This document shows, piece by piece, positions 8,953 to 18,284 of a stretch of DNA of 64,000 nt (the stretch's first letter is position 1; the number at the start of each line of letters is the position of its first letter). The notes below the pieces were generated by a model, which saw only the letters and a program-made list of their open reading frames with translations, made no database searches and was not told the DNA's origin. Source of the DNA: JAHFUI01 sp041485905 (lineage in GTDB: Bacteria > Acidobacteriota > Vicinamibacteria > Vicinamibacterales > CAVVIG01); NCBI GenBank assembly GCA_041485905.1, contig JBGPKK010000003.1:1-64000 (forward strand), given 5' to 3'. The position numbers and the translations under genes were made by a program.

Positions 8953-9537
8953 ATGGCCGTCGGACAGGTTCTTTGTGTCCTTTGTGTTCATTGAACAGGA
9001 AGCGATCACTTCAGCGCATCTGAGATGTCGTAAGCGGCGATCTTGTTCTCGGACATATGGGGCACGATCGCGATCTTCGCTACTGGGTCAGTTTGAGTTT
9101 TGGCGTCGCGTCCGTGACCGCCGCAATGAGACGCTCCGGCCGCGCTGTCATGCGATCATGCGCGGCACGCCTCCACGTCGGCGATCACCGAGGCCACGGC
9201 CGGGCTCGCGAGCACAGCCGGTCGAGGGACCTCTGGCGGCGACGCGTCGAACTCGCGCGCTGCAGCGATGCGCGCCGCTGCACGACCTCACCGAACCTTC
9301 CCGCCCGATCGTGTATAGTGGATCTCAGTCGTCCAGAACTGAGCCCGCCAGCGTTCGAGTAGTGCCCCCTCTCTGGAATCACTGAAGGGGTGCGCGCCGA
9401 CCGGCCCAACTTTGGTCCCGTGTCGCGCGCGTGTCACGCGCCCCACAATCGAAGTCACGTCTGCCGTGCCGATCGCCGCTGGCGTCGATCGACCAGGCCG
9501 ATCTCACACGCGTCAGCAACGAAAGAGAGTAGTGCCT
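8953..9537. other. Intergenic stretch with possible coding remnant
   Basis: About 585 bp without a convincing gene. It holds a short repetitive phrase near 8970-8992 (ttctttgtgtcctttgtgtt). On the minus strand, roughly 9006-9150 reads as a 49-codon tail ending PHMSENKIAAYDISDALK before a stop. This tail has an amino-acid mix like a real C-terminus but no start, so it may be a gene remnant. The rest is GC-rich with no recognisable RNA or promoter. Confidence 0.4.
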
Positions 9538-9762
9538 GTGTTCAGAGCAATAAATCGCGGGACCCTCGTCGGCGTGTGGTTCGCGGCCCTCGTCGCCGTG
9601 GCAGCCGCCGGAGCGCTCTCGGGCGTCGCGATCACGATGGGCGTCAGCGCGGTGTGGCTCGCCGCGTGTGTGGTGCCGCCAGCAGTGATGCTGATGGTCT
9701 GGCGCGGTGCGCCGCCGCCGACCGTGGCTGAGATCCTTCACACCGCCGATCGACGCGATTAA
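9538..9762 (+). CDS. Small two-helix membrane protein
   Basis: A 74-residue hypothetical protein with two hydrophobic helices (about 9-32 and 35-54) and a short polar C-terminus ending TADRRD. GTG at 9538 was chosen because a GAAAGAGAG purine stretch ends 8 bp upstream; GTG at 9532 is an alternative. The function is unknown. It is followed by a small zinc-ribbon gene on the same strand. Confidence 0.6.
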   Translation: MFRAINRGTLVGVWFAALVAVAAAGALSGVAITMGVSAVWLAACVVPPAVMLMVWRGAPPPTVAEILHTADRRD

Positions 9763-9788
9763 GAGTCACGAACCCGACGCAAAAGAAA

Positions 9789-9989
9789 ATGAACAGGCAA
9801 CTTGCCCGTAACGACGCAGATGCGGGTCCGGTAATGCCGGCCGCCTGCCCGTTTTGTCGGTCGTCAAATGTGGCGACGGCCAGCAAGAAGGTCGATTCGT
9901 CCGCCTATTGGCGGTGCGACAGGTGCGGTCAGGTGTGGAATGTCGGACGGCTCCGGGCGCCGGATCGCTATGGCTCCGGAGGCCGTTGA
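9789..9989 (+). CDS. Small zinc-ribbon protein
   Basis: A 66-residue protein with two CxxC knuckles, CPFC at about residues 20-23 and CDRC at about 43-46, with YW before the second knuckle and VWN after it. This is a compact zinc ribbon like those in many short hypothetical proteins. It may bind nucleic acid or act as a structural adaptor. The role is unknown. Confidence 0.7.
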   Translation: MNRQLARNDADAGPVMPAACPFCRSSNVATASKKVDSSAYWRCDRCGQVWNVGRLRAPDRYGSGGR

Positions 9990-10007
9990 TGTGAAACGAT
10001 CGGTCGC

Positions 10008-11735
10008 TCAGGCACCACTCACCACTTTCAGATCGAGCGCCTGGATGCCGCCCTCCGTCATGGAAAAGGGGGTTGCCCGATCGCGAATCTTTTCGAGAAA
10101 TTCCGGATCGGTTCCGGCGCCCGGCTCCACGTAGTCCAGCGCGATCGCGTAGTAGTCGCCGGGCGGCAGATTGCGGACCTTGAATCGCCCGTCCTGATCC
10201 GCGCGGCCGGTGCCGAAATAGCGCGAGCCGAACGTCCAGCGTGCGGAATCCCTGGCGAACACGACGACGGAGTAATCCTTGACGGTCTGGCCGCGCGCGT
10301 CCGCGACCATGCCCGACAACTCGGTCACTTGAGTCGTCAGCTCGATTTCCAGGCCTCTGAGGTCTTCGTTTGGCCTGATCTCGATCCCGGTGTCGGTGAC
10401 ATCCGTGCCGTTCTGTCGCACTGCCTTCAGCGTCGCGCCCTGGACCTGCGGCGCGAGACGAATGCCCCACTGTCCCGGCTGCACCTTCATTTCGAAAGTG
10501 AAGTCGTCTTTCACCGAGGCGCCTCCTGATCCGCCGACGAGCGGTATGGGAGTGGGCCGCGCCGCTGTCGTGGTCAACTGAATCGACGATGGGCGGATTG
10601 TCCCGGGAGCGGCCTGCGGCAGGATCACGCGACCGGTGACGGTTGATGGCTTCATGCCGATCAGCTGCAAGCCGTTGATGTCTTCGCCGGCGATTGTGAA
10701 GGACGCCGAAACGGAATCAGGCGTGACTCCTCCTCCCGGCAGCGGCACTGACACCCCAATCACGCGGATGCCGTAGTCCCCCGGCGTGAGGTTCGTGATC
10801 GTAAAGCTGCCGTCCGGTCGGAACACGCCGCTTCCGACGGACGTGTCTGTCAACCCACCTGTTTGAGACGACAGCAGGATTTGCCCGCTCGAGATCGGCT
10901 TGCCATCCGAGTCGACCGCCGTTCCCGTGATTCGCGCGAGCCGCGTCGGCGTCAGCACCGCGTCAATGTTCGTTCTCGTTTGTCCCAACTCGACGGTCAG
11001 CCGCTGCGCTTCCGACACCGTGGGAGTTCCCGGATAGTAGGTGGGCGCGTACCCCGTTCGGTCCGCCGCGGCGCGGTCGAAATTACTTCCGGTGCGCACT
11101 GTCGCCGAGAGGTAGTACTGCCCCGGCGGCAGTCCGAAGATCCGATACTCGCCGATGTCGTTGGTCGTCGCGATTCGGCCGGTCGGCACCAGCTGCCGTC
11201 GGCCTTGAACGTAACCGTACCGGAACACCGACACCTGCACGTCCATCGTCGGCTCGCCGACTTCGTCGAGCACGCGGCCCGTGAGGATCCCGCCGCGCGG
11301 CAGATTGAAATCGACTTTGTCGATCGATTGTCCATCCGCCACTTCGAGCGGCTTCCCGGGCTCAAAGGGACGGGCCTGTCCGTACTGCAGTTGCAAGAAG
11401 CTGCCCTTGGTCGCCATCAACTGGTAGCGCCCGGCCGGCAGCTCGTTGATTTCGTACGCACCGTTGTCATCCGTCGTGGCCAGGCGGTTCTCGCGGAGCT
11501 CCGCCGAGGTGGCGCGGACCTGCGCCTTCCGCAGCGGCTGACCGGTGTCGGCAGCGACGACGCGGCCCCGAATGCGCGCGGTGCCGGTCTTGGGTGCTGT
11601 GGCATCGCGCGGCGGCGCTTGCGGAGCGACTCCGGGCACGCGGGGAGGTGCGCTGGGCGGCGGAGTGGGCGCTTGCGCGGAAGCGGCCGACGATGTCAGC
11701 AAGAGGGCCACCAGAAAGGCGTGAAATCTCAGCAT
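10008..11735 (-). CDS. Secreted carboxypeptidase-regulatory-like domain protein
   Basis: A 575-residue exported protein. The signal peptide covers about the first 21 residues (hydrophobic FLVALLLTSSAASA). A Pro-rich linker follows, then several beta-sandwich repeats of the carboxypeptidase regulatory-like type. The repeats have recurring motifs such as RIRGRVVAADTGQPL, ILTGRVLDEVGEP and RITGTAVDSDGKP, each ending with a PAGRYQL- or PPGDYYAI-like strand. Such proteins are common surface or periplasmic proteins in Acidobacteriota. The ATG at 11735 follows GCGAGG at good spacing. Its ligand is unknown. Confidence 0.85.
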   Translation of the reverse strand: MLRFHAFLVALLLTSSAASAQAPTPPPSAPPRVPGVAPQAPPRDATAPKTGTARIRGRVVAADTGQPLRKAQVRATSAELRENRLATTDDNGAYEINELPAGRYQLMATKGSFLQLQYGQARPFEPGKPLEVADGQSIDKVDFNLPRGGILTGRVLDEVGEPTMDVQVSVFRYGYVQGRRQLVPTGRIATTNDIGEYRIFGLPPGQYYLSATVRTGSNFDRAAADRTGYAPTYYPGTPTVSEAQRLTVELGQTRTNIDAVLTPTRLARITGTAVDSDGKPISSGQILLSSQTGGLTDTSVGSGVFRPDGSFTITNLTPGDYGIRVIGVSVPLPGGGVTPDSVSASFTIAGEDINGLQLIGMKPSTVTGRVILPQAAPGTIRPSSIQLTTTAARPTPIPLVGGSGGASVKDDFTFEMKVQPGQWGIRLAPQVQGATLKAVRQNGTDVTDTGIEIRPNEDLRGLEIELTTQVTELSGMVADARGQTVKDYSVVVFARDSARWTFGSRYFGTGRADQDGRFKVRNLPPGDYYAIALDYVEPGAGTDPEFLEKIRDRATPFSMTEGGIQALDLKVVSGA

Positions 11736-11780
11736 GGCAGCCACCTCGCGCGTATCCTACACCCTGCTACACTCCCCGCC

Positions 11781-12562
11781 ATGTCGAGCACCTCTCTCGT
11801 TCGATCGTCGGTTGCCGTCTTGAAGGTCCCGACGGCTACCTGCTCTTCAGCGACAACGCGGCGAACGTGATTTACAAGTGGGCGCGGAACCGTCCGCTCT
11901 CCGTCTTCCTGGAAAAGAGCGGTTATACGGGGACGGACACGTCGAACGTCGGCTCCCAGACGATCGCCGGCCGCGTGGCGATCCTGCTGATCGGATCGAA
12001 CGGCCTCGCGCTGGACCCGCAGGGCCGGCTCGTGGTCACCGCCATGACCGACCGGACGGTCTACCGCCTGGAGAAAGACGGTACGCGCACGCTTCTGGCC
12101 GATCGCTACGACGGCAAACGCTTCAACGGACCCAACGACATCGTCGTCAAGTCGAACGGCGCCTTTCCGAACGGCATCACGCTGTCGCCCGACGAAAAGT
12201 TTCTCTACGTGACGGCCGGGGGCCGGCGCACCATGCGGTACGAGATTCAGCCGGACGACACCGTCGCCAACGGCCGGCTCTTCGTCGAACACGGCAGCGA
12301 CGGGATGCGAGTCGATCGAAACGGGAACGTATACACGACCAGCGGCGGAACGCCCGGGGTCATTCAGATCACGTCGTCGGAGGGGACACCGCTTGGCAGG
12401 CTGCACCTTCCCCAGTTGAGCGGTGAACCCAGGCCGCGCGTCTGCGCCACGAACATGGCATTTGGCGACGCCGACAACCAGGGGCTGTACATCACGGCGT
12501 GCACGCATCTGTTCAAGATCAGGGTGAAGACTCCGGGAATCCGCCCCGGCCAGAAGGACTGA
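11781..12562 (+). pseudogene. Decayed SMP-30/gluconolactonase-like gene
   Basis: The reading frame from about 11819 resembles SMP-30/gluconolaconase/LRE beta-propellers: EGPDGYLLFSD, SGYTG, NGLALDPQGRLVV, GKRFNGPNDIVVKSNG, FPNGITLSPDEKFLYV. Three defects are visible. The plausible ATG at 11781 is in another frame, so the N-terminus and signal peptide are lost. A few residues are missing after EGP. The stretch between GPNDIVVKSNG and NGITLSPDEK lacks the conserved segment that normally carries YFTDP. A functional, highly reduced propeller is less likely. Confidence 0.7.
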
Positions 12563-12612
12563 CCCAGGTGAACCGAACCGCACCAGGGAGGACCAGCAAG
12601 GGTCGCGGGAGC

Positions 12613-13362
12613 ATGCATCATAATGACAGCGTGGGGAGAATCCTCGCGCCGGGAGAAGTTCACGTGTGGTACCAAATGACGGGGACCTTGGGCCAGGCTG
12701 AGGTCGAGGCCACCGTCGCAGTCCTGTCGGCAGACGAGCGTGTGCGTCTCAACCGGTTCATGTTCGCGCGAGACCGCCGCGATTACGCCGCGGCACACGC
12801 TCTCCTCCGGCGGTCCCTTTCGCGCTACGCGGATGTCGCGCCGCACTCGTGGCAGTTCCGAAACGAACCCGGCGGCAAACCGTCCCTCGTCTCCGACGAA
12901 GGCGCGCCGCCACTCTCGTTCAACCTTTCGCATACGCACGGTCTCGTGGCCTGCGCGATCGCGGGCGGATCAGAGGTGGGGGTCGATGTGGAATCGGTCA
13001 ACCCGGCTCTCGAGGACAGAGTCGCAAAGCGGTTCTTTTCCAAGAGCGAAAACGCCGAACTGCGGAGCCACGTGTCGCCACTTCGCAGGGCGAGGCGTTT
13101 CTGTGACCTGTGGGCGCTCAAGGAAGCGTACATTAAAGCGATCGGCGAAGGGCTTTCACATCCCTTGGACACCATTGTGTTCGCCGTCGGAGAGGGTGGT
13201 TCGATCGTCTTTAGGCCGCCTGCCGATGTTGACGCCACGGCGTGGGCGTTCGCGCTGTTCGCCCCGACTGACCGACATCGTCTGGCCGTTGCGGCGCGCT
13301 GCGAACACGAAACGGTCCCATCAATCCACCTGATGACAGGCGATGGCATTCAGCAGCCGTGA
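12613..13362 (+). CDS. 4'-phosphopantetheinyl transferase superfamily protein
   Basis: This Sfp-type enzyme transfers phosphopantetheine from CoA to carrier proteins. With the start at 12613 it has about 249 residues. Family motifs are clear: GGKPSL, LSFNLSHTHGL, the Mg-binding VGVDVE and the late WALKEAYIKAIGEGL. It probably activates the two stand-alone acyl carrier proteins at 46.2-48.9 kb. An upstream in-frame start exists but would overlap the decayed SMP-30 gene. It opens the accessory lipid region. Confidence 0.92.
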   Translation: MHHNDSVGRILAPGEVHVWYQMTGTLGQAEVEATVAVLSADERVRLNRFMFARDRRDYAAAHALLRRSLSRYADVAPHSWQFRNEPGGKPSLVSDEGAPPLSFNLSHTHGLVACAIAGGSEVGVDVESVNPALEDRVAKRFFSKSENAELRSHVSPLRRARRFCDLWALKEAYIKAIGEGLSHPLDTIVFAVGEGGSIVFRPPADVDATAWAFALFAPTDRHRLAVAARCEHETVPSIHLMTGDGIQQP

Positions 13363-13501
13363 ACGGGACGCCAGTTGATAAACTGGCATTGAGGCATGGT
13401 CCGTGCCCTGCAATCACCATGCAATGTCCATGGGCGCACGAAAACCGCGCTAAACTACCGTGTCGGGACGACCGGCAAATCCCTCCTCAAGGAACGCCAA
13501 T

Positions 13502-15136
13502 ATGCCTCCATTACGCCGAAAAAAAATCCTCCTCATCTATCCGAAGTTCCCGATGTCCTTCTGGAGCTTCGGCTTTATCCAGGACATCGGCGGTTTCAAG
13601 GCCATCATGCCGCCTCTCGGATTGGCCATCCTCGCCGCCCTCACACCATCGGAACTCGACGTCGAGATCGTCGACGAGAACGTCGAAGACATTGACTTCA
13701 GTGCGGACTGCGACCTGGTCGCGCTGTCCGCGATGGCGATCCAGGAGACGCGGCTGTTCGACATCGCCGATGCATTCAGGCGGCGCGGCACGCTTGTGTG
13801 CATGGGCGGCCCGATCTGCAACGTCTCGCCGGAGCGCTGCCGGTCGCACTGCGATGTCTTGTTCGAGGGCGAGGGCGAGTACACCTGGCCGCGGTTCCTG
13901 GCCGAGTGGCAAAACGACGCGCACCAGGATCACTACGTGCAAACAGACATGATCGACATGAGGGATAGTCCCCCGCCACGGATCGAGTTGCTGAAGGTGG
14001 ACCGCTACCGCGTGGGATGCGTACAGACCACACGAGGCTGCCCGTTCACATGCGAGTTTTGCGACATCATCGTCACGTACGGCCGGAAGGTGCGGGCGAA
14101 GCCGGTCGAAGCCGTCGTGTTCGAACTGGCACAATGGGCCAGGCACGGTGTGGATTTCGTGACGGTGGCTGACGACAACCTGGTCGGCGATCGCGCGTAT
14201 TGCCGGAAGATGCTGCGGGCGGTCGGCGACTGGAACCGGGCACGCGCGGTGCCCCTCGCCCTCTACGCGGAGATGTCCGTCGATGCCGTGCGTGATCCGG
14301 AGTTGCTCGAGCTGTGCCGGCACGCGAACATTACCGAGATGTTCCTCGGCGTCGAAACGCCACGAAAAGCTGGCCTGCGGGAAACGCGAAAGATGCAGAA
14401 CGTCGCGACCGATCTCGTGGCGGCCGTGAAGACGATTCAAAGCTACGGCATGGTCATCGTCGCCGGCATGATCGTCGGCTTCGACACCGACGACCTGCAG
14501 ATCTTCGACGATCAGTACGCGTTCCTGCAGGAGGCGGGCATCCCGATTGTCATGCTCGGTCTGCTCCAAGCGATTCCCCGCACGCCCCTCTATGAACGAC
14601 TCGAAAAGGCCGGCCGCCTGCGTGCGCCTTTCGGCGGGAACAACACGCTGTCCTTCACGAACATCGAGCCGATCTGCATGCGGTACGAGGATCTCGTCAA
14701 CGGCTACCGCTCGCTCTTTACCCGGCTATACACGCTGCGGGCCCTCGGCGATCGCTGGCTCGCCAACGTTGAGCAGTGGCGGACCGTCCCGACTCGGCCG
14801 TGGATCCAGAAGCCGCTCGGCCGAGTCCGGCCGTTCATGATCGTGCAGGTCCTCCTCATCCTCAGGTGGTATGTCGCCCGGCCGTCCCGGTTCGCCTTCT
14901 TCTGCCGGATGATCGCGGGAACGTTGGTGCGGCTGCCACGGGCTGTTTTCGAAACGTTCAATTACCTCGGGTACTTCATCCATCTCCTCGAGTACGCAGA
15001 CAAAGTCGTGTCCAAGGAATGGACGTTCAGCTATTGTTTCGAGCACGTCGACACGTCCCGCAACCAGTTCGGCGAAGCAGCCGTGAACATGATCAAGAAG
15101 GAAGCCGACGGTCGCGAACCGGTCGCGGTCCGATGA
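13502..15136 (+). CDS. B12-binding radical SAM protein with DUF4070-like C-terminus
   Basis: A 544-residue enzyme with an N-terminal cobalamin-binding domain (about 8-140). The radical SAM core has C180, C184 and C187 in TTRGCPFTCEFCDII. The C-terminal helical region resembles DUF4070. This arrangement is shared with the hopanoid C-2 methylase HpnP and related class B methyltransferases. No hopanoid genes occur in the window, so the substrate could be another lipid. The start is set by AAGGA 8 bp before the ATG. The DUF362 gene follows on the same strand. Confidence 0.9.
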   Translation: MPPLRRKKILLIYPKFPMSFWSFGFIQDIGGFKAIMPPLGLAILAALTPSELDVEIVDENVEDIDFSADCDLVALSAMAIQETRLFDIADAFRRRGTLVCMGGPICNVSPERCRSHCDVLFEGEGEYTWPRFLAEWQNDAHQDHYVQTDMIDMRDSPPPRIELLKVDRYRVGCVQTTRGCPFTCEFCDIIVTYGRKVRAKPVEAVVFELAQWARHGVDFVTVADDNLVGDRAYCRKMLRAVGDWNRARAVPLALYAEMSVDAVRDPELLELCRHANITEMFLGVETPRKAGLRETRKMQNVATDLVAAVKTIQSYGMVIVAGMIVGFDTDDLQIFDDQYAFLQEAGIPIVMLGLLQAIPRTPLYERLEKAGRLRAPFGGNNTLSFTNIEPICMRYEDLVNGYRSLFTRLYTLRALGDRWLANVEQWRTVPTRPWIQKPLGRVRPFMIVQVLLILRWYVARPSRFAFFCRMIAGTLVRLPRAVFETFNYLGYFIHLLEYADKVVSKEWTFSYCFEHVDTSRNQFGEAAVNMIKKEADGREPVAVR

Positions 15137-15197
15137 TGTCCGCTCCGGGCGGAAACGGCACCCCGCCGGCTTCAGTGCAGAGGATAGGGAGGCCATC

Positions 15198-16322
15198 ATG
15201 GAGAACCGCGTAGGAGCCATTCGTGGAACCGACAAGCTCGCGGCTTTCGACGAGCTCCTGGCAATCACCGGTTTCGACGAGGTACTCATTGCGGCACACG
15301 CAGCGTCGGGCCGCAGCCCGAGCGACTTCCGCGTCGTCATCAAAGCCAACATCATGGTCTACATTGGACCCGAGAGCGGCTACTGCCTGGTGACCGACCC
15401 GCTGCCGGTGGAGCGGCTCATCGATCACATACGCGCGCTGGGTTTCACCAACATCGCGGTCTGCGAATCACAGAACGATCTCGGGCGCATGCTCAAGAAC
15501 CACAACGTGGCGTTCGTCAGCGAGCAGATCGGGTATCGCCCGGCGGGCCGCTACCAAATCGTGAACCTCACGTTGGAGCGGGTGCCGCACATTTATCCCT
15601 ACCTCGACACACACGGCGTGCTGCGCGCCTGGGAAGACGTCGTGGGGCCCACCTGGAGGGACGCCGATTTCCGCGTGAGCTTCGCCAAGTGCAAGACCCA
15701 CGACTACGATTGGATGACGCTCACGATCAAGAACACCTACGGCTGCCTGCCCGCGCCGAACAAGATGAGGCGCTATCACATCAAAGAGGAGGTGGATCAG
15801 GTGTGCAGCCGCGCGCTGCGCAGTTTCCCGGTACACTTCGCGTTCGTCGACGCGTGGTTCGCATCCGACGGATTCCAGGGCTACAAGCTGCCCCACCCGC
15901 GCGAGCTCAAGATGTACTTCGGCGGTCCCGATTTAATCGCCGTCGACATGGAGGGCTTCCGTCGGGCGGGGCTCGATCCGCTGCGCTCGCGCATGCTCAA
16001 ACAGGCCGTCTATCAGTCCCGTGGCGGCGCGTTCCCCGACTACACCGTCGCCGGCGACGCCACACGCTTCGACGAAATCGGTCCCTGGCAGAACGTCGAC
16101 GATCGCGTGATCGAGGCACTCGACATGGCCGAAGAGGTCTATCTCGCGTGGGGACTGATGAACGTGGAGATGGCCGACAACGCCGTGGATCTGCGAATGT
16201 TCCCGCCGCGCAACTGGTTCTTGCGCCTCCTGCAGCAGTTGGCCCATCAGTTCGCAAAAATCTACAAGTTGTCGAAAATCTACGACTGGCTCGCAGCCCA
16301 CAATTCAAAGAAGCACGCCTGA
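15198..16322 (+). CDS. DUF362 domain-containing protein
   Basis: A 374-residue protein related to DUF362, a family often linked with iron-sulfur or redox enzymes. Characteristic segments include VVIKANIM, ADFRVSFAKCKTHDYDWMTLTIKNTYG and the Asp-rich FGGPDLIAVDMEGF. It has no ferredoxin Cys cluster. The GGGAGG site before the ATG supports the start. It follows the B12 radical SAM gene by 61 bp, so the two are likely co-transcribed and act in the same pathway. The reaction is unknown. Confidence 0.85.
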   Translation: MENRVGAIRGTDKLAAFDELLAITGFDEVLIAAHAASGRSPSDFRVVIKANIMVYIGPESGYCLVTDPLPVERLIDHIRALGFTNIAVCESQNDLGRMLKNHNVAFVSEQIGYRPAGRYQIVNLTLERVPHIYPYLDTHGVLRAWEDVVGPTWRDADFRVSFAKCKTHDYDWMTLTIKNTYGCLPAPNKMRRYHIKEEVDQVCSRALRSFPVHFAFVDAWFASDGFQGYKLPHPRELKMYFGGPDLIAVDMEGFRRAGLDPLRSRMLKQAVYQSRGGAFPDYTVAGDATRFDEIGPWQNVDDRVIEALDMAEEVYLAWGLMNVEMADNAVDLRMFPPRNWFLRLLQQLAHQFAKIYKLSKIYDWLAAHNSKKHA

Positions 16323-16380
16323 GAACCGGACGTGCGGCGCCCCGAACCGGGGGTGTCCACAGCACGACGACGCGAAACGA

Positions 16381-16661
16381 AGAGTGCGTTTCAAAAGTAA
16401 CGAACGTGCCTCTTGTACTTCGCTCGGTAGATTGGTACGGTCGCGTGACCGAGGGCGAGGCGGTCACGCATGTCCCAACGTCTCATCGACGATGCGCGGT
16501 GGGGTCGGGTCGAGCCGCTCGTGTTGCGCGCCGGCCGGCGCTCATTCAAGGCGATCGCGGCTACGACTCCCAGTCGCATCGGGACGAGCTGCACCGACGC
16601 CGAATCAAGCTGGCCTGCTGGAACTTTCTCAAGCACATCGTGTAGTTTTGAAACGCACTCT
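16381..16661 (+). mobile_element. Internally deleted IS5-type element (MITE-like remnant)
   Basis: Near-perfect terminal inverted repeats of about 19 bp bound 281 bp: AGAGTGCGTTTCAAAAGTA at 16381-16399 and its inverse at 16643-16661, with one mismatch. Inside, an ATG at 16470 begins MSQRLIDDARWGRVEPLV, like the N-terminus of IS5-family transposases. After an abrupt deletion and frame change comes GDRGYDSQSHRDELHRRRIK, matching the DRGYD catalytic region. A short FLKHIV tail ends near the right repeat. The element cannot encode an active transposase. No clear target duplication is seen. Confidence 0.75.
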
Positions 16662-16704
16662 AAGAACAAGCCTGGGATCCGTTCAGGTGGAGCGCGCCAG
16701 GAAA

Positions 16705-16726
16705 GATTAGCGTAGAGAAGCTAATC
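16705..16726. repeat. 7-bp inverted repeat upstream of the hydrolase gene
   Basis: GATTAGC at 16705-16711 pairs with GCTAATC at 16720-16726 across an 8-base loop. It lies about 100 bp before the alpha/beta hydrolase gene and just after the IS remnant. It could be a weak hairpin or an operator. No promoter elements could be tied to it. Confidence 0.35.
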
Positions 16727-16828
16727 GCCTTCGACTCAACCAAGACTTCTATCAGACGTTGTTGGTGGAGCCACATGAGGTGTAACTGATCGGACATCGG
16801 TAATTACTTCAAAGGAAGAAGGCCTTCT

Positions 16829-17848
16829 ATGTTCCTCACTATTCTTCTTGTTGTTCTGGCGGTTCTTTTCTTAATCCACCTTGCCTGGTACTTCCTCAGC
16901 TACGTAGCAAGGCATAAGCGTTTGCCTAACGAGACGGTGGTGTGGAATTTCCTGCAGCAAACCGTTCGAGATCTGAACATTCATGTCGATTTGAATCGTC
17001 TTGAGCAGAGCTGGATCGGTTCTTATGACAACACCCCGCTGCGCCTGGCGGTACTTCCCTACAAGGTTGGGGCGCCCACCTTTGTCTTCATCCCGGGCAC
17101 AGCGGTCCACGTCGAAATTTACATCGAGTTTCTCTTTGCGCTTAACGATCGCGGTTTCAATGTGGTGTGCTATGATCCGCGCGGCCATGGGCGAAGCGGG
17201 GGGCCGCGCGGGGATTTCACATTTGAAGAACTCGTGAAGGACGCTCTCGTTGTGGGTCAGTACGCCAGAGATCGATTCGGCGGAAAGGTTGCCGTCTCCG
17301 GCTCGAGCCAGGGAGGCATAACGGCCTTCTATGCGGTGGCTCAAAGCGACATCTTTGACGTCGCGGCCTGTAACAACATTGCCGACTTGACTGATCCGGA
17401 GAGTTTAATGCTCTCTAAATTCCATCCTCCCCGCTGGATGGTTCCCTTTCTCGTTCGCTTGTTCCTTGGCCCGTACAAGCATTATGTAATCCCGCTTTCG
17501 CTCTACCTCAACTTCAAGGCCCTGAAAGTAAAGACCGGGGAGGACGCTACCCACTTTGTTCGGCGAGATCCCCTGGGCGTCATTTTGTACACTCTTGGCG
17601 TGTTGGGCTCGCTGGGTAGCGCGCCTATGGCAAAACCTGTGGAAGAGATCACCGTTCCCATGCTGGTGTTTCAGGGGAGTAAGGACCTCGTTTTCCCCGT
17701 GAAATATACTGAACACATGTGCAGGCGTCTTACCTGCCCCAAGAAGTTGATTATTTTCGATGGCATGGAGCACCTGGTGCTGACAAACCGCGTGTCCGAA
17801 GTGATCGGCCCGATTTCTGACTGGCTGCACGAGAACATGGACGCCTGA
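16829..17848 (+). CDS. Membrane-anchored alpha/beta hydrolase
   Basis: A 339-residue hydrolase with an N-terminal membrane anchor (about 2-27). The alpha/beta core has the nucleophile Ser in SGSSQGG, an oxyanion-type FIPGTAVH segment, an acid in FQGSKDLVFP and the catalytic His in GMEHLVL. The substrate is probably a lipid ester. Codon use is visibly AT-richer (many ctt, ttt and att codons) than its neighbours. It lies directly after an IS remnant and is followed by a gene fragment, all consistent with acquisition by transfer. AAAGGAAG precedes the ATG. Confidence 0.88.
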   Translation: MFLTILLVVLAVLFLIHLAWYFLSYVARHKRLPNETVVWNFLQQTVRDLNIHVDLNRLEQSWIGSYDNTPLRLAVLPYKVGAPTFVFIPGTAVHVEIYIEFLFALNDRGFNVVCYDPRGHGRSGGPRGDFTFEELVKDALVVGQYARDRFGGKVAVSGSSQGGITAFYAVAQSDIFDVAACNNIADLTDPESLMLSKFHPPRWMVPFLVRLFLGPYKHYVIPLSLYLNFKALKVKTGEDATHFVRRDPLGVILYTLGVLGSLGSAPMAKPVEEITVPMLVFQGSKDLVFPVKYTEHMCRRLTCPKKLIIFDGMEHLVLTNRVSEVIGPISDWLHENMDA

Positions 17849-17865
17849 TCGAGGTATTGAGCGCT

Positions 17866-18281
17866 GATCTTGCCGGCCGGGTGTCGGTCGCAACCTGCAG
17901 GAGCATGTCGATGTCCCCGTCCTCACCACGAGCCACTTTCACGGCGGCATCCAGCTCTCTTTGCGGGGCGTCTTGCAGATGGTCGGCGAAGGCATCGAAT
18001 ATTACGGCGCCCACCTGGGCAAGCTGCGCTCGTCGACCGTGGAAGTCGGCGGCTTCCTGAAGACAGACCCGTCGCTGGCCCTTCCGGACGTGCAGTTGCA
18101 CTGTGCGCCCATGCTGCTCGACGATTCGGGTCGCGATCTGCGCCTGGCGACGCACGACGGCTATACGTGCCATGTCTGCGTGTTGCGGCCGAAGAGCTCG
18201 GGCACGATCACTCTAGCCAGTTCGAACCCGGCCCACGCGCCGATCATCGACGACATGGTTCGCGCCGGTCCAGGCGCCTGA
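17866..18281 (+). pseudogene. Fragment of a GMC-family oxidoreductase
   Basis: In one frame the region reads PGVGRNLQEHVDVPVL, then LPDVQLHCAPML, CHVCVLRPKSSGTITL and SSNPAHAPIIDD. These are central and C-terminal landmarks of choline-dehydrogenase-like GMC enzymes. The FAD-binding N-terminus, the active-site His-Asn region and the true C-terminus are missing. There is no proper start, and a one-base disturbance is visible before PGVGRN. It is a non-functional remnant of about 140 codons out of roughly 530. Confidence 0.85.
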
Positions 18282-18284
18282 GCC

